From assembly GCA_903835185.1 (NCBI GenBank), contig CAILLX010000207.1:1-50449 (forward strand): a stretch of 50,449 bases of DNA, read 5' to 3'. Each line of letters starts with the position of its first letter. The first letter of the stretch is position 1. A program made the position numbers and the translations under genes. Below the pieces are notes generated by a model. That model ran no database searches. It was not told where the DNA came from and was given only the letters and a program-made list of their open reading frames with translations. This DNA is from an uncultured bacterium. Lineage in GTDB: Bacteria; Cyanobacteriota; Vampirovibrionia; Obscuribacterales; Obscuribacteraceae. This document shows, in pieces, positions 36,096 through 45,221 of the stretch.

Positions 36096-36451
36096 CTCCT
36101 GAGCAGTTGGCCATCTTTATTATATAGCGTGTCGGTCAGCTGAAATTCCACTGCCTGTTGCAGCTCTGTCTTTTGGTCGGGCTAGTTTATATTATGGCTG
36201 CCTGTTGTTTACATTACGCTGCCTACCGGTCAGAAAGCACAGCCATTCCTGGCAACTTTGCTGAACATCTGAAAGCACTGGACAATCACAAAAATGGGGG
36301 CAAAGATATGTTAAAAAACTTAGAATACAAGATGTAACATAGAAAGAAGAAATTAAATTGGAACATTAGGTTGTCGGCAATAGTCACTATCGAAATGGTT
36401 GGATTGTTACTATGCCAGCTGAGGCTGGAGAGAAAGAGGGCAGAATAAAAG
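36096..36451. other. Divergent intergenic region with a short direct repeat
   Basis: No gene is visible in 356 bases between two divergent genes. A direct repeat of about 17 bases occurs at 36186-36203 and 36208-36224 (TTTATATTATGGCTGCCT and TTTACATTACGCTGCCT). AT-rich blocks near 36310-36360 (around GAAATTAAATTGG) could hold the rightward promoter. Confidence 0.45.
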
Positions 36452-37114
36452 ATGCCAAGTAGGTATCTGAAGAGAATAAAAGCGGCAACCTGGGCAGTTT
36501 TTATGCTTGGTTGTTTGTCCGGACTACAAGGGCAGGCTCAGGGTGATTCATCCTTAAAGCCAGATGTTCCCAAGTTAGATACCCGCCAGCAGGCGCCTGC
36601 TCAGACTAACCCAGCTCAAAGCGATACTAAACAACGGGGACCGCTTAAGGGCAAAGTGGAGAGAGTTGATCAGTGGGGGCATCCTCTTGGTGGTTATGCC
36701 TCAGGCGGGCAGGTCGGCGGCTGGGGGCGAGGGCGCTCCGGTATCTCACGCAAGGCGCGTGGTGGAGTTAAAGATGACGGGTTTAATGCTAAGGTTGAGT
36801 CAGGGGTAGGTATTATCGGCGTTAAATTTGTCATGTTTGTCGGTCGCCCGCCTGTGATTAACCGGGTTTTCCCGCTTACTCCAGCTGCTGAGATGGGTCT
36901 CAGGACAAGCGACATTATTGTGGCAGTGGACGGAATTCCTACCTTCGGTCTAACTAAAGAGGAAGTCTATGACATGATTGTCGGCACGCCTGGCACCACT
37001 GTGACCCTCTCAATAAAGCGAGCTGGCGACTACATGGCTGTGACTATGACACGTATGGATTTGAACGATATCTCTGATCCATTTGTCCGCCGTGATTACA
37101 TGATGAATATGTAA
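36452..37114 (+). CDS. Exported PDZ-domain protein
   Basis: A signal sequence (about residues 1-31) with a marginal lipobox-like MLGC is followed by a polar linker rich in Pro, Gln and Gly (about 32-100). The last 100 residues form a PDZ domain with a carboxylate-binding loop GIIGVKFV. Further on come NRVFPLTPAAEMGLRTSDIIVAVDGIPTFG and VGTPGTTVTLSIKRAG. There is no protease domain, so it probably docks a C-terminal peptide of another envelope protein. It precedes the alpha-mannosidase by about 80 bases and runs in the same direction. Confidence 0.85.
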   Translation: MPSRYLKRIKAATWAVFMLGCLSGLQGQAQGDSSLKPDVPKLDTRQQAPAQTNPAQSDTKQRGPLKGKVERVDQWGHPLGGYASGGQVGGWGRGRSGISRKARGGVKDDGFNAKVESGVGIIGVKFVMFVGRPPVINRVFPLTPAAEMGLRTSDIIVAVDGIPTFGLTKEEVYDMIVGTPGTTVTLSIKRAGDYMAVTMTRMDLNDISDPFVRRDYMMNM

Positions 37115-37198
37115 GCTGCCTGCTGCTGAAGCAGCTATTAATCCTGTTGCAGAGATATGTGCTGCCTCTGGGGTTAAGCCACTTTTGAGAGGGTGACA

Positions 37199-39931
37199 AT
37201 GAGAAAGCTGTATATCTATCTGCACACTCATTGGGACAGAGAATGGTATCGTCCTTTCGAGACGTTCCGTGCCTCGTTGCCTTCTTTAGTTGGCTCTGTC
37301 CTTGATGGACTGGAGTCTGGTCAACTGCCAAGTTTTTATCTGGACGGACAGGCTGTCCTACTTGAAGATGCAATAGCAATTGCTCCACAGCTTGCTTCCC
37401 GACTTGGCAAACAGATGGCTCTAGGAAGGTTGTCGGCTGGTCCCTGGTATGTTCTTCCTGATCAGATACTTGTCGGTGGCGAGAGTCTGATTAGGAACTT
37501 ACGTCTGGGCATAGCTACTACTAGCAGTTACGGACCGCCGGCAATGGTAGGCTATTGTCCTGATAGTTTTGGGCACAGTAACGATCTGCCGCGCGTTCTT
37601 GCTGGATTTGACATAAACAGTGCAGTTGTCTGGCGTGGTGTGGGCAAGCTTGATTCATCGCCACTTTTCTGGTGGGAAAGTGCTGGCGGCTGTCGCGTTC
37701 TTGCTTATCATCTGACGCGTGGCTATTATCAGTCAGCGCTTCATGAAAAAATTTCAGTTCCTCAATTAAGCAAGTTTCTTTCTGACTGGGTTGCGCCTGA
37801 GAGTTTTGGGCTGGACAGCCCCTATTGCAAGCTGATTGATGGAGCGCTCTTTCCTTGCGGTTGTGATCATCTTGGTCCGGCGCTTGACGCCAGTGAAAAG
37901 ATACAGCAGGTGAATGCGCAAATGAGCCTTGCAGCAGGAACAGATAGCTGTTTTCAGGCAGTTGTAGTGACTCTTCCAGAGTTTCTTGACAAAATAAATG
38001 AGACAGCCGCGGTGGAGACAATTCAATGCGTGATTGGAGAGCTGAGGGACAACAGCCTTTCCCGAGAGCATGGCAGCGCGTATCTTCTCGGCGGTGTTGT
38101 CTCCAGCAGACTTTATTTGAAGAGGGAGAACAGGCTAGCTGAACACAGACTGGTCCACATTTGCGAGCCGCTATTAAGCTTGTTGAACTTGGCAGGCGCA
38201 ACCTGCTACCCAAGCTCTGAACTTGAGCGGGCCTGGAAATTGTTGCTGAAAAACCACCCGCACGACAGTATATGCGGATGCAGTGTTGATGCTGTTCACG
38301 ATGAAATGCAAACAAGAACGAGCAAGATTAACGGGCTGCTTGATGCTCTGGAAGAAAGAGCTGAACTGGCTTGTCTGACAAACACCAGCAAGGATGCTAG
38401 CCAGGTTTCGCCGCGAGATCCTGCCTGGGGTCCAAAAAAGGTAGTTGTTTACAATCTGAGTACACAGGCAGTCTCAGCACCGGTCAGGCTCAAATGGGCT
38501 TCCGAGATAAACGAGCTGTCTGTGAAGTCAAATCCAGATATTCAGCTCATCTCTAGAGTGCGTCGTGAAGAGCTTTTTGGCACAGGAAAGCTTGTACCTT
38601 ATTATAAAGATGTATTTTTGAACGAATCCTGGGTGTGGGCTGAGACAGTGCCGGGTCTTGGTTGCCGTCAGTTGGATTGGACTGGCTGCAAGCCTAAACA
38701 GTCGCATTCTTCTCCAGTGAGTGTGTCGACAACCAGTATAAGCAATGGACTACTTGAACTGACAGTCAAACCGGACGGGGATCTGCTTGTTACTCTACCA
38801 GGGGGAAGGCAGTGTCACATTGGACATAAATTGCAGGATTTAGGCGATGGTGGAGACACATACAACTTTGATCCGCTTGAAGCAGATTTGCCGATAAAAG
38901 CAGTTTTCCGGTCATCTGTGCCAGCGGCATCAGGTCCTCTAGTTGCTTCACTTGTAATTACATATGAAATTGACATTCCGACTGCTCTGGTTGAGCGGAG
39001 TGGAAAACTGCCGGTACGCTCGCTGCGCCGGCGCAGGCATCGCATCACAACAGAGGTCTCGCTGCGACGTGGTGTGCCAATAGTTTTTTTTGAGACTGTA
39101 TGGGAGAATCGTTGCCGGGATCACCGTCTGGAAGTCATGCTCGATACAGGTGCTGCTGTAAGTCAGAGCTTGGCTGAGAGCCACTTTAGCCTGGTGCGCC
39201 GGCTGCACTCTCAAACACCTCCGGTGCTGCCTGTGGAACCAGGTAGCGAAGCACCACTTGATCGATTTCCATCGCAACGGTTCTTTGCTGCCAACAGCCA
39301 GCTTTTCTTCAATACTGGACTACCTGAATATGGAGTGGATGGTAGTGCAGTTGCAATCACACTGTTGCGAGCAGTCTCTATCCTTTCGCAAGGGCGTATA
39401 CGGACACGTGGTGGCGGAGCTGGTCCGCATCTGCCGGTCGCCGGCGCTAACTGTCTGGGACTGAATCATGCCAGTTATGGCTGGGCACCGCTGGAGTCTG
39501 TTGCTGCTCAGGAAACTGTTGCTGTGGCAGATAACGATCTGCCCTGGTTGCCTGATTCTCAGTCGATTGAAGCTTATCAGCTAGCCGAGCAATTTGAAGG
39601 ATGCTTGTGGGCGACGATGGGAAGCGACAGTGGTGAGGAAAAGAGGTTTTTAAGCCTGGACAATGTGGCTATCCGTCTGGTTTCACTATATACGGACAGT
39701 AAAGGTGACAACTTTTTTGTGCGTCTCCTGAATGTCACAAATCACCAGCAGGAGTGCAAAGTGGACCTGCTGTTTAATTGCTTGGCTGCGAGTCTATGCA
39801 ATCTTGCCGAGGCGGTGCAGCAGGTCCTGCCTGTTAAGAACGGTTCATTATCAGACTGCCAGGATCAAAATGTGATCCAACTTGTGTTTCAGCCCAATGA
39901 ACTGATAACTGTCAAGTTGGAGGCGAGATAA
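37199..39931 (+). CDS. GH38 family alpha-mannosidase
   Basis: The GH38 catalytic domain is present. The zinc ligands are in HTHWDREWY (His11, Asp13), and the catalytic nucleophile Asp lies in YCPDSFGHSNDLPRVL. WWESAGG is followed by the third zinc ligand region NHPHDSICGCSVDAVHDEM. The C-terminal beta-sandwich region (about residues 430-900) has the RRRHRITTEVSLRRGVPIVFFETVWENR segment typical of the family. Length of 910 fits. Such bacterial enzymes cut alpha-mannosides, or mannosylglycerate in the MngB type. ATG 37199 is chosen over GTG 37193 because GAGAGGG lies five bases upstream. There is no signal peptide, so it is cytoplasmic and would act on imported oligosaccharides. Confidence 0.92.
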   Translation: MRKLYIYLHTHWDREWYRPFETFRASLPSLVGSVLDGLESGQLPSFYLDGQAVLLEDAIAIAPQLASRLGKQMALGRLSAGPWYVLPDQILVGGESLIRNLRLGIATTSSYGPPAMVGYCPDSFGHSNDLPRVLAGFDINSAVVWRGVGKLDSSPLFWWESAGGCRVLAYHLTRGYYQSALHEKISVPQLSKFLSDWVAPESFGLDSPYCKLIDGALFPCGCDHLGPALDASEKIQQVNAQMSLAAGTDSCFQAVVVTLPEFLDKINETAAVETIQCVIGELRDNSLSREHGSAYLLGGVVSSRLYLKRENRLAEHRLVHICEPLLSLLNLAGATCYPSSELERAWKLLLKNHPHDSICGCSVDAVHDEMQTRTSKINGLLDALEERAELACLTNTSKDASQVSPRDPAWGPKKVVVYNLSTQAVSAPVRLKWASEINELSVKSNPDIQLISRVRREELFGTGKLVPYYKDVFLNESWVWAETVPGLGCRQLDWTGCKPKQSHSSPVSVSTTSISNGLLELTVKPDGDLLVTLPGGRQCHIGHKLQDLGDGGDTYNFDPLEADLPIKAVFRSSVPAASGPLVASLVITYEIDIPTALVERSGKLPVRSLRRRRHRITTEVSLRRGVPIVFFETVWENRCRDHRLEVMLDTGAAVSQSLAESHFSLVRRLHSQTPPVLPVEPGSEAPLDRFPSQRFFAANSQLFFNTGLPEYGVDGSAVAITLLRAVSILSQGRIRTRGGGAGPHLPVAGANCLGLNHASYGWAPLESVAAQETVAVADNDLPWLPDSQSIEAYQLAEQFEGCLWATMGSDSGEEKRFLSLDNVAIRLVSLYTDSKGDNFFVRLLNVTNHQQECKVDLLFNCLAASLCNLAEAVQQVLPVKNGSLSDCQDQNVIQLVFQPNELITVKLEAR

Positions 39932-39982
39932 GAGTTATCAGAGCCACTTCAGTCGCCACCAGTCCAGGGTACAATCATCGCT

Positions 39983-40981
39983 ATGCAGATAAGCCAATTC
40001 ATTAATTCTCCAAAGACATTCTTGGTGGTAGTTGCCCTCCTCGCTATGGTGCCAGCCCAAGTAGTTGCTCGTGCCGGGCAGTCTGACTCTCCTTTGCCAC
40101 CAGAAGTGCAGTCGCAACTGGAAAGAGCTGGTCATCTTCTGAAGTCTGGCAAGCCGCAAAAAGCTTCGCCAATCATTGAGTCGGCACTTAACTCCGCCAA
40201 CGACATTCCCAAATGTTTAGCAGTAGCTTCGTTTACTGAGTCGTATGGCTATCCGCTCATGGAAGCACGCAGGCGTTGTATGCAAAAGGCGCTTTCTTTT
40301 TGCTCGTCGCGAGAAGACTATATTCTGGTGGCGCTAAAGAGCAGGCACTTTGAGTTTTTTGAAGTTACCAGAGAGTGTATCAATCACCTGATTCAAGGTG
40401 CCACCAGCGTAGACGACCTGCTTGACCTGGCACGCAAGTCGCAAGAGGTGGCACTTAACGATGTTGCTCATATGGCCATGGAGAAGGCTTATACAGGGGT
40501 CAAGAGTGTTCCGCAAGCTCTTAAGTTCGCCTATGAAGTAAAGTCGCTCGGGATGGATGACCTGGAGCGAAAGGTGGTCAAAGATCTGGTTAATGACGAA
40601 GATAATGCTCTGAATCTCTGCCTGCTCTTGAAGAACATAGAAGATCTGGGAATGGAAGATCTCAACAGATACTGTTTGAAGAAAGCGCTTGATAAAGCCC
40701 AGGCGGTTGAAGAGTTGAAATGTATCTATGAAGGATCCAGGCGCAACAGGCAGAATGACATTATGCAAGTGGCAGTTTATCGTGCCAAGAAGCTTGAATT
40801 GATTCAAAAAATTCAACACGATCAGGCTGAATATGCCAGACAGTTGAAAGACTGGCAGGCAGGAGTCCAGCAAGACCTGTCTCGGCAACAAGCAGACGCA
40901 GAGAAGAATCTGGATCACGGACAAACTGACAAGCGCTTCGGAAGCAACAACACGCCAGATAATCCAGCTAGCGGTTTTTGA
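39983..40981 (+). CDS. Exported all-helical repeat protein
   Basis: An N-terminal signal peptide (about 1-30) is followed by 260 residues of regular helices. The spacing and small-residue pattern look like a solenoid (YGYPLMEARRRCMQKAL, LGMDDLERKVVKDLV, LGMEDLNRYCLKKAL). The repeat GM-(D/E)-DL is seen twice. The tail is Q/D/N-rich and coiled-coil-like. No motif assigns a function. It follows the alpha-mannosidase by about 50 bases and could be part of its transcript. Confidence 0.7.
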   Translation: MQISQFINSPKTFLVVVALLAMVPAQVVARAGQSDSPLPPEVQSQLERAGHLLKSGKPQKASPIIESALNSANDIPKCLAVASFTESYGYPLMEARRRCMQKALSFCSSREDYILVALKSRHFEFFEVTRECINHLIQGATSVDDLLDLARKSQEVALNDVAHMAMEKAYTGVKSVPQALKFAYEVKSLGMDDLERKVVKDLVNDEDNALNLCLLLKNIEDLGMEDLNRYCLKKALDKAQAVEELKCIYEGSRRNRQNDIMQVAVYRAKKLELIQKIQHDQAEYARQLKDWQAGVQQDLSRQQADAEKNLDHGQTDKRFGSNNTPDNPASGF

Positions 40982-41045
40982 TCCGAAGATATGAAAGGGT
41001 CCCGTCAACGGACAGACACTGTTGGTGTGAATTCAAGTTTCAAAA

Positions 41046-42212
41046 TCAGGAATTCTGCTCGATTTGCCTCTGTGCTGCAACCTGATTCTGACGTCTCCAG
41101 GCAGTTACTATAAGAATGCCGCAAACGAACAATCCCAGATCAGGAACTAAGCACAGAGACAGGAAACGTCCCCCTCCGGGTTGATCTGTCAGAATGAACA
41201 ATCCCACTCCAAGTAGTGGGTAGATAATAAATATCTTGCGCCAGTAAGCGATTGCGCGAATCTCGCTCCAGGCTGGACCTTTGAATGCATGCCAGGTCAA
41301 AGCCCCTGCAATAGAAATCATCACGAGGTCGTAGCTCAATATATGGGGACTAAATAATGAGGCGGCTAATTATAGATAGGCTGAGCATGTGGGCTTCCAT
41401 CGTTTTGTTTTGATAGTGGCGTACTATATTTGCAAGCCCGAAAAGCAGAAGCAGCGAAGCAAGCATTAACACAATTGAAATTTTGAAAGCAAGTTCTTCC
41501 GGCAAGAAACAAACCAGTATGGCTCGTATGCTGACCATCCAATTTGCAAATACGCCGAGATAATGATGTGAGTTCTGCTCTATATCCGAGAGCACGGATG
41601 GATAGCTTATTACAGTGGCAGCACCAAACTAGAGCATGGCGGCTAATGTCCCTACCAAAGCAATAACTGTCATTCCCAGTAGGATTCTGTAACGACGAAA
41701 GGTAAAGATCATCGGCAGCAAAAAGAGAAGTGCCGTAGGCTTTATCAACATCAAACCCAGGGAAATACCTGCCAACCAATCTTTTTCTTTTATCCAGGCA
41801 AACGCAAAGACACCAACTAGTGCAGCGACTATCGCTTCTGTTTGCCCCCTCTCTCATTCGTGAGAAAAGGATAACTGGCAAGCGTTGCTAACACATAAAC
41901 CAGGTTGACGCTCAACAGACATCTGTCCCTTAGTCCTTTGTATTCTGCCGCTTCTTCCAGAGATCGCAGGCAGAGAATGAGAACACTCACAAGAACAGCC
42001 AGGCCCATCAGATTCCAGACTAGAAATGCTTTGTCGATACCTAAGACAGACAGAGGACAAAACGCCAGCAAGAAAAACGGAGTGGATTGAGCAAAGGGAA
42101 GCTGTCTCAAATCAAAAGGGCCCAATAATAGCGTCAGATGCTGCTGCTGAACCAGAGCGTTATAGACAAAAGACCTGTTTTCCGAAAGAAAGCACAGTTG
42201 ATCTTGCCTGCA
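41046..42212 (-). pseudogene. Decayed GT87 (DUF2029) polyprenyl-phosphate-sugar glycosyltransferase
   Basis: Read across frames on the minus strand, one multi-pass protein can be rebuilt. VYNALVQQQHLTLLLGPFDLRQLPF and a helix segment lead to TNER. A frameshift near 41845 (a run of five G after GAGAGA) brings in GQTEAIVAALVGVFAF and LGLMLIKPTALLFLLP. An in-frame TAG at 41629-41631 follows. The frame continues to SRLI, then shifts again near 41356 to FSPHILSYDLVM and onward to 41046. GQTE, LMLIKP and SPHILSYDL are hallmark positions of GT87 mannosyltransferases. The start is also missing: a stop at 42213-42215 closes the frame. Four separate defects make decay likely, though the indels alone could be sequence errors. 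It lies near cobS but is not part of it. Confidence 0.82.
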
Positions 42213-42820
42213 TCAACCGCAAGCAGGTTCATGTATTGTCGGTCACCATCAAATCACATTGCCGACACAATTTCAAACGCATCTTACGTAAGAGCGGCAA
42301 TTTGCTCGAAGCGCTCATTGTGTGTCCTTGTTGAGTGTTTTTGCATACGTGAATATGTGAATAAGTGCACACGCTACGAATCTGACTTTGCGAGAGAGCG
42401 AATGCCAGGTTCAATTGGTAAACGTCGGTAAGTCTTTTCTGCGGCAAATGATGAGATGGTGTGATTCTGGTTTGGCAGAAGTGGTGCTGAAACCATGCCT
42501 TATCGTATTACTGTCGCAAATGGGAAAACCGGTGTCTGTAAGGATCCGTACATAATCAGCAAACATTGGAGTGTGCGGCTAGAGAGTTAGCCACAGATAG
42601 ACCGGCACTGCCCCCTATATCTAAGAACGACAGCACCGGGTTGCAATTCTGGATGATCTTTGCCGGTGCGTGAAGATGTGTATTCGCTTACACATGCATC
42701 ATATCCGCTTGCAACTAGCTGCCTGTAGTTGATCTCCTTTTTGCTAACTTCATTTTTTAAGCCAATTAATAGGCAACTACCAATTCAAGACAGTCCCATT
42801 CTAGCTCTGCGCAGAATTTG
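42213..42820. other. Gene-poor stretch between GT87 pseudogene and cobS
   Basis: No convincing gene is seen in about 600 bases. A 31-residue frame starts with ATG at 42495 and ends at 42590 on the plus strand, but it lacks a ribosome site and any recognisable motif. The missing N-terminal part of the GT87 pseudogene would have lain at the left end. No cobalamin-riboswitch core was found near cobS. The region looks like degenerate DNA. Confidence 0.5.
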
Positions 42821-43612
42821 TTATATGTGAAGATGCAAGGCTGGTAGATGAATGCAGAGAGCTGTGAGCAGGAGTGCTCCGGTTTCGGACAGTTCGACGC
42901 ATGCGCCATAAGTATCGCCTGTTTGTCCCTTGATTATACTGTTAAGCCAATAGGAGGTAGCCATACCGGATACAACTGCAAAAATTGCTGATAGGGCTGC
43001 CATTTGCCAGCCGAGAAATTGGCAGGCGATAATTGCCAGGAAAGGAGAGCCGCTGGCAAGAATAATATCTTGAGGAAAGCGTGTTGTGTCATGCCATATC
43101 TTGCCCATCCCCTGCTCGCGCAAATAAGGGAATGCTCCTATTGCGTATGTCTCGCACCAGCGGGCCCAGGCTGGCACTACCAGCAATACCGGAGCTGATA
43201 AAGGCCAGGTGAGCGTGGTCAGTGCTGCAAATTTAAGAAGTAGAGTACACCAGCCTGTCATGGCGCCAAAGTTGCCTACACGACTGTCTGACATGATCTC
43301 GAGCATGCGTTTTTGATCGCGATGTGAGAAGATACCGTCGGCTGTGTCCATCAATCCATCGAAATGGATACCGCCTGTTATTAACAGCCATGCAACGGTA
43401 AGTACTGCTGCCGACAGTATTGTTCCTGCTTGAAGAGCGTTTAACGCTGAAGCGCAGGCTAGCAGAAGAGCACCAATGAATAGCCCGACTGCGGGAAGAT
43501 ATGCAGATAAGCAGGATAGATCGATTTCGTCTGGCTGTTCGGGCGACAGGTGTAAAGGTAACCGGGTAATAAAGGCAGTAGTGAGGAGAAACTTTTTGAG
43601 AAAATTCATCAT
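42821..43612 (-). CDS. cobS: Adenosylcobinamide-GDP ribazoletransferase (cobalamin synthase)
   Basis: CobS joins adenosylcobinamide-GDP with alpha-ribazole to give adenosylcobalamin, the last step of the nucleotide-loop pathway, as an inner-membrane enzyme. The 263 residues show the family landmarks: TAFITRLPL near the start, GGIHFDGLMDTADG and SDSRVGNFGAM, then several membrane helices. The ATG overlaps the stop of the upstream TPR gene by four bases (ATGA), so translation is coupled. No other cob gene is in the window, so salvage rather than full synthesis may apply. Confidence 0.93.
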   Translation of the reverse strand: MMNFLKKFLLTTAFITRLPLHLSPEQPDEIDLSCLSAYLPAVGLFIGALLLACASALNALQAGTILSAAVLTVAWLLITGGIHFDGLMDTADGIFSHRDQKRMLEIMSDSRVGNFGAMTGWCTLLLKFAALTTLTWPLSAPVLLVVPAWARWCETYAIGAFPYLREQGMGKIWHDTTRFPQDIILASGSPFLAIIACQFLGWQMAALSAIFAVVSGMATSYWLNSIIKGQTGDTYGACVELSETGALLLTALCIHLPALHLHI

Positions 43613-44877
43613 GGAATCTCATTTGTATATTCTGGACGGCGCGGAAATATTTTGCTGTTGCCGAGGATGAGATGATCCTTGATACGATCATAATTAACCA
43701 TCAACTCCTCAATCTCGTTGAGAACTTCTGGATTGGACTCCATATCTGAGGCGCACAGTAAGATTTTTTCAGCAGAGACAACAGAGCCTTCAGGCTCTTC
43801 CAGCAGACGCGCGAAAGTATCAGGACGCTGGTCATCCCACTGCTCGACAATAAAGCGCTCGCCCCAGGGAAGTTTACATCCTTCAGCCAGACAGCCGACC
43901 AGTTCCGGCGTTACTGGCGCCGGCTCCTGCCAGGTGAGAGCATAAGTGAAAATGGAGCGGACCGGCTCGGAAGCAATAAAACTCTTATGCGGTCCGATAA
44001 GATCGCTTCCCCAACCCATTACAAGTAAGGCGCGTTCTTCCCTGTTGGCGCCGCCGTAGAGGTCAAACGGCAATCCGAGCAGCTCTGCCAGAGCATGGGC
44101 AAGAGGTCGCGAAAGGGAGCTGTAATATTCAATCATGTCATAAGTGGCACCAAGCCGCTCCAGGATCCCCCGCAGGATAAGAAGAGTACGGGCAATTTCG
44201 GCATAATCGTCCATGAGCGGGCCAAACTTACCACCGGAGCTCTCCTGGCTGTTCTGCTTGATCAGAACTGATCCGTAATGGATGTACATCCAGTCACGGG
44301 CAGAAAGCTGCTTTCTCTTTTGGAGCAATTCAAGTCTCGACAAAACAGCCTGCTGGTGAGCCAGTTCTGCCATTTCTTTAGCGCTGGTGACACGTTGTGA
44401 GAGCTTGTCCAGCATTTTTTTTACTAGAGCTGGTTGCCTGCAACTGGTATAAGCTACAGCTAAATTGACAGGTGTGTCGAAATCGTCAAAGTGGTCTAAA
44501 GCTTTCTCCAGATAAGGTATCGCTTCCTGGTAACGCTTGAGAGAGAGTAAGGCAAAACCCAGCTCGTAGTTAACTGTAGGTTCTCCAGGGCTGAGTTCAA
44601 GGCAGCGAGTGAGCGGCAAAACAGCCAGCTCCGGCAGTCTGTCTTCAATGGCCTGATAACCGGCTTCAAAAAGCGTCAGGGCGTCTGATGGTAGAGGATC
44701 TGCGCACAATTTAGCCAGCTTCTGTGCCAGCTCAGCCTTGCCAACCTGGTCCATGAGAGCCGAAAGCAGCCTTACTGCTTCAATATCATCAGGCTTATTT
44801 AGCCAGTGCTGCCTGAGGAGGTGGAAGCACGCTGCGTGCTCCTGAGACTGCAACAACTTTTTAGCTTCCTCTAGCAT
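43609..44877 (-). CDS. TPR-containing protein of unknown function, 422 aa
   Basis: The first 190 residues are TPR-like (LLRQHWLNKPDDIEAVRLL, ALDHFDDFDTPVNLAVAYTS). From about 205 onward the sequence becomes a globular domain with many hydrophobic strands and helices (ARTLLILRGILERLGATYD, LGLPFDLYGGANREERALLVMGWGSDL) that I cannot assign. It has no signal peptide or membrane segment. It is translationally coupled to cobS through an ATGA overlap, but no link to cobalamin chemistry is seen in the sequence. Confidence 0.75.
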   Translation of the reverse strand: MLEEAKKLLQSQEHAACFHLLRQHWLNKPDDIEAVRLLSALMDQVGKAELAQKLAKLCADPLPSDALTLFEAGYQAIEDRLPELAVLPLTRCLELSPGEPTVNYELGFALLSLKRYQEAIPYLEKALDHFDDFDTPVNLAVAYTSCRQPALVKKMLDKLSQRVTSAKEMAELAHQQAVLSRLELLQKRKQLSARDWMYIHYGSVLIKQNSQESSGGKFGPLMDDYAEIARTLLILRGILERLGATYDMIEYYSSLSRPLAHALAELLGLPFDLYGGANREERALLVMGWGSDLIGPHKSFIASEPVRSIFTYALTWQEPAPVTPELVGCLAEGCKLPWGERFIVEQWDDQRPDTFARLLEEPEGSVVSAEKILLCASDMESNPEVLNEIEELMVNYDRIKDHLILGNSKIFPRRPEYTNEIP

Positions 44878-45221
44878 CTTTACCCTTGTGGACTCTTAAG
44901 CTCCTCTGACGATTTCTTGATTAAGAGATTGAAGATAATGATTCAGCTATTCTAAGCTATTGCCAGAGGTGTTGAACTTCTGCTTTATCTGGTTCTTTTG
45001 CTGATCAGTACAATGAGAATCTTTTTGTCTGGACCCAATATTGTTCACATAAGCTGCTGGGGCAATCGTAGGAGCGGCCCACGAGCCGCCCAGCGGGCAC
45101 GTCCCGACGCGATCCTACACCTTATCTAAACGGTATTTGGTCTAGACCAGCACCAGAGACGGCTACAACTCCAGAATAGAAGCAGGACAAAGAAAAAGAG
45201 CCCATTTAAGGAGGCAAACAA
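44878..45221. other. Divergent intergenic region with REPIN-like copy 2
   Basis: The 344 bases between the TPR gene (leftward) and tpiA (rightward) hold the REPIN-like element at 45068-45118 but no gene. The remaining AT-rich parts (about 44920-45050) must hold the divergent promoters. The last bases give AAGGAGG, the strong ribosome site for tpiA. Confidence 0.55.
45068..45118. repeat. REPIN-like element, copy 2
   Basis: The element is bounded by GTAGGA and TCCTAC, which pair with each other. Inside, GCGGC (45074-45078) pairs with GCCGC (45085-45089), and a second, weaker stem lies within CGTCCCGACG. The GTAG and CTAC ends and the shared core with copy 1 (2801-2854) match the plan of two REP units in inverted orientation. 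Confidence 0.65.

Noticed and set aside
41366-41881. 171-residue minus-strand frame in the GT87 pseudogene
   Set aside because: It is an out-of-frame reading: the frames with GT87 motifs lie in the other phases.
42229-42447. 72-residue minus-strand frame as the lost N-terminus of the GT87 gene
   Set aside because: It is not hydrophobic and has no GT87 N-terminal features.
42213-42820. Cobalamin riboswitch near cobS
   Set aside because: No conserved core or B12-box-like sequence could be found, and cobS is coupled to the TPR gene upstream, not to this region.
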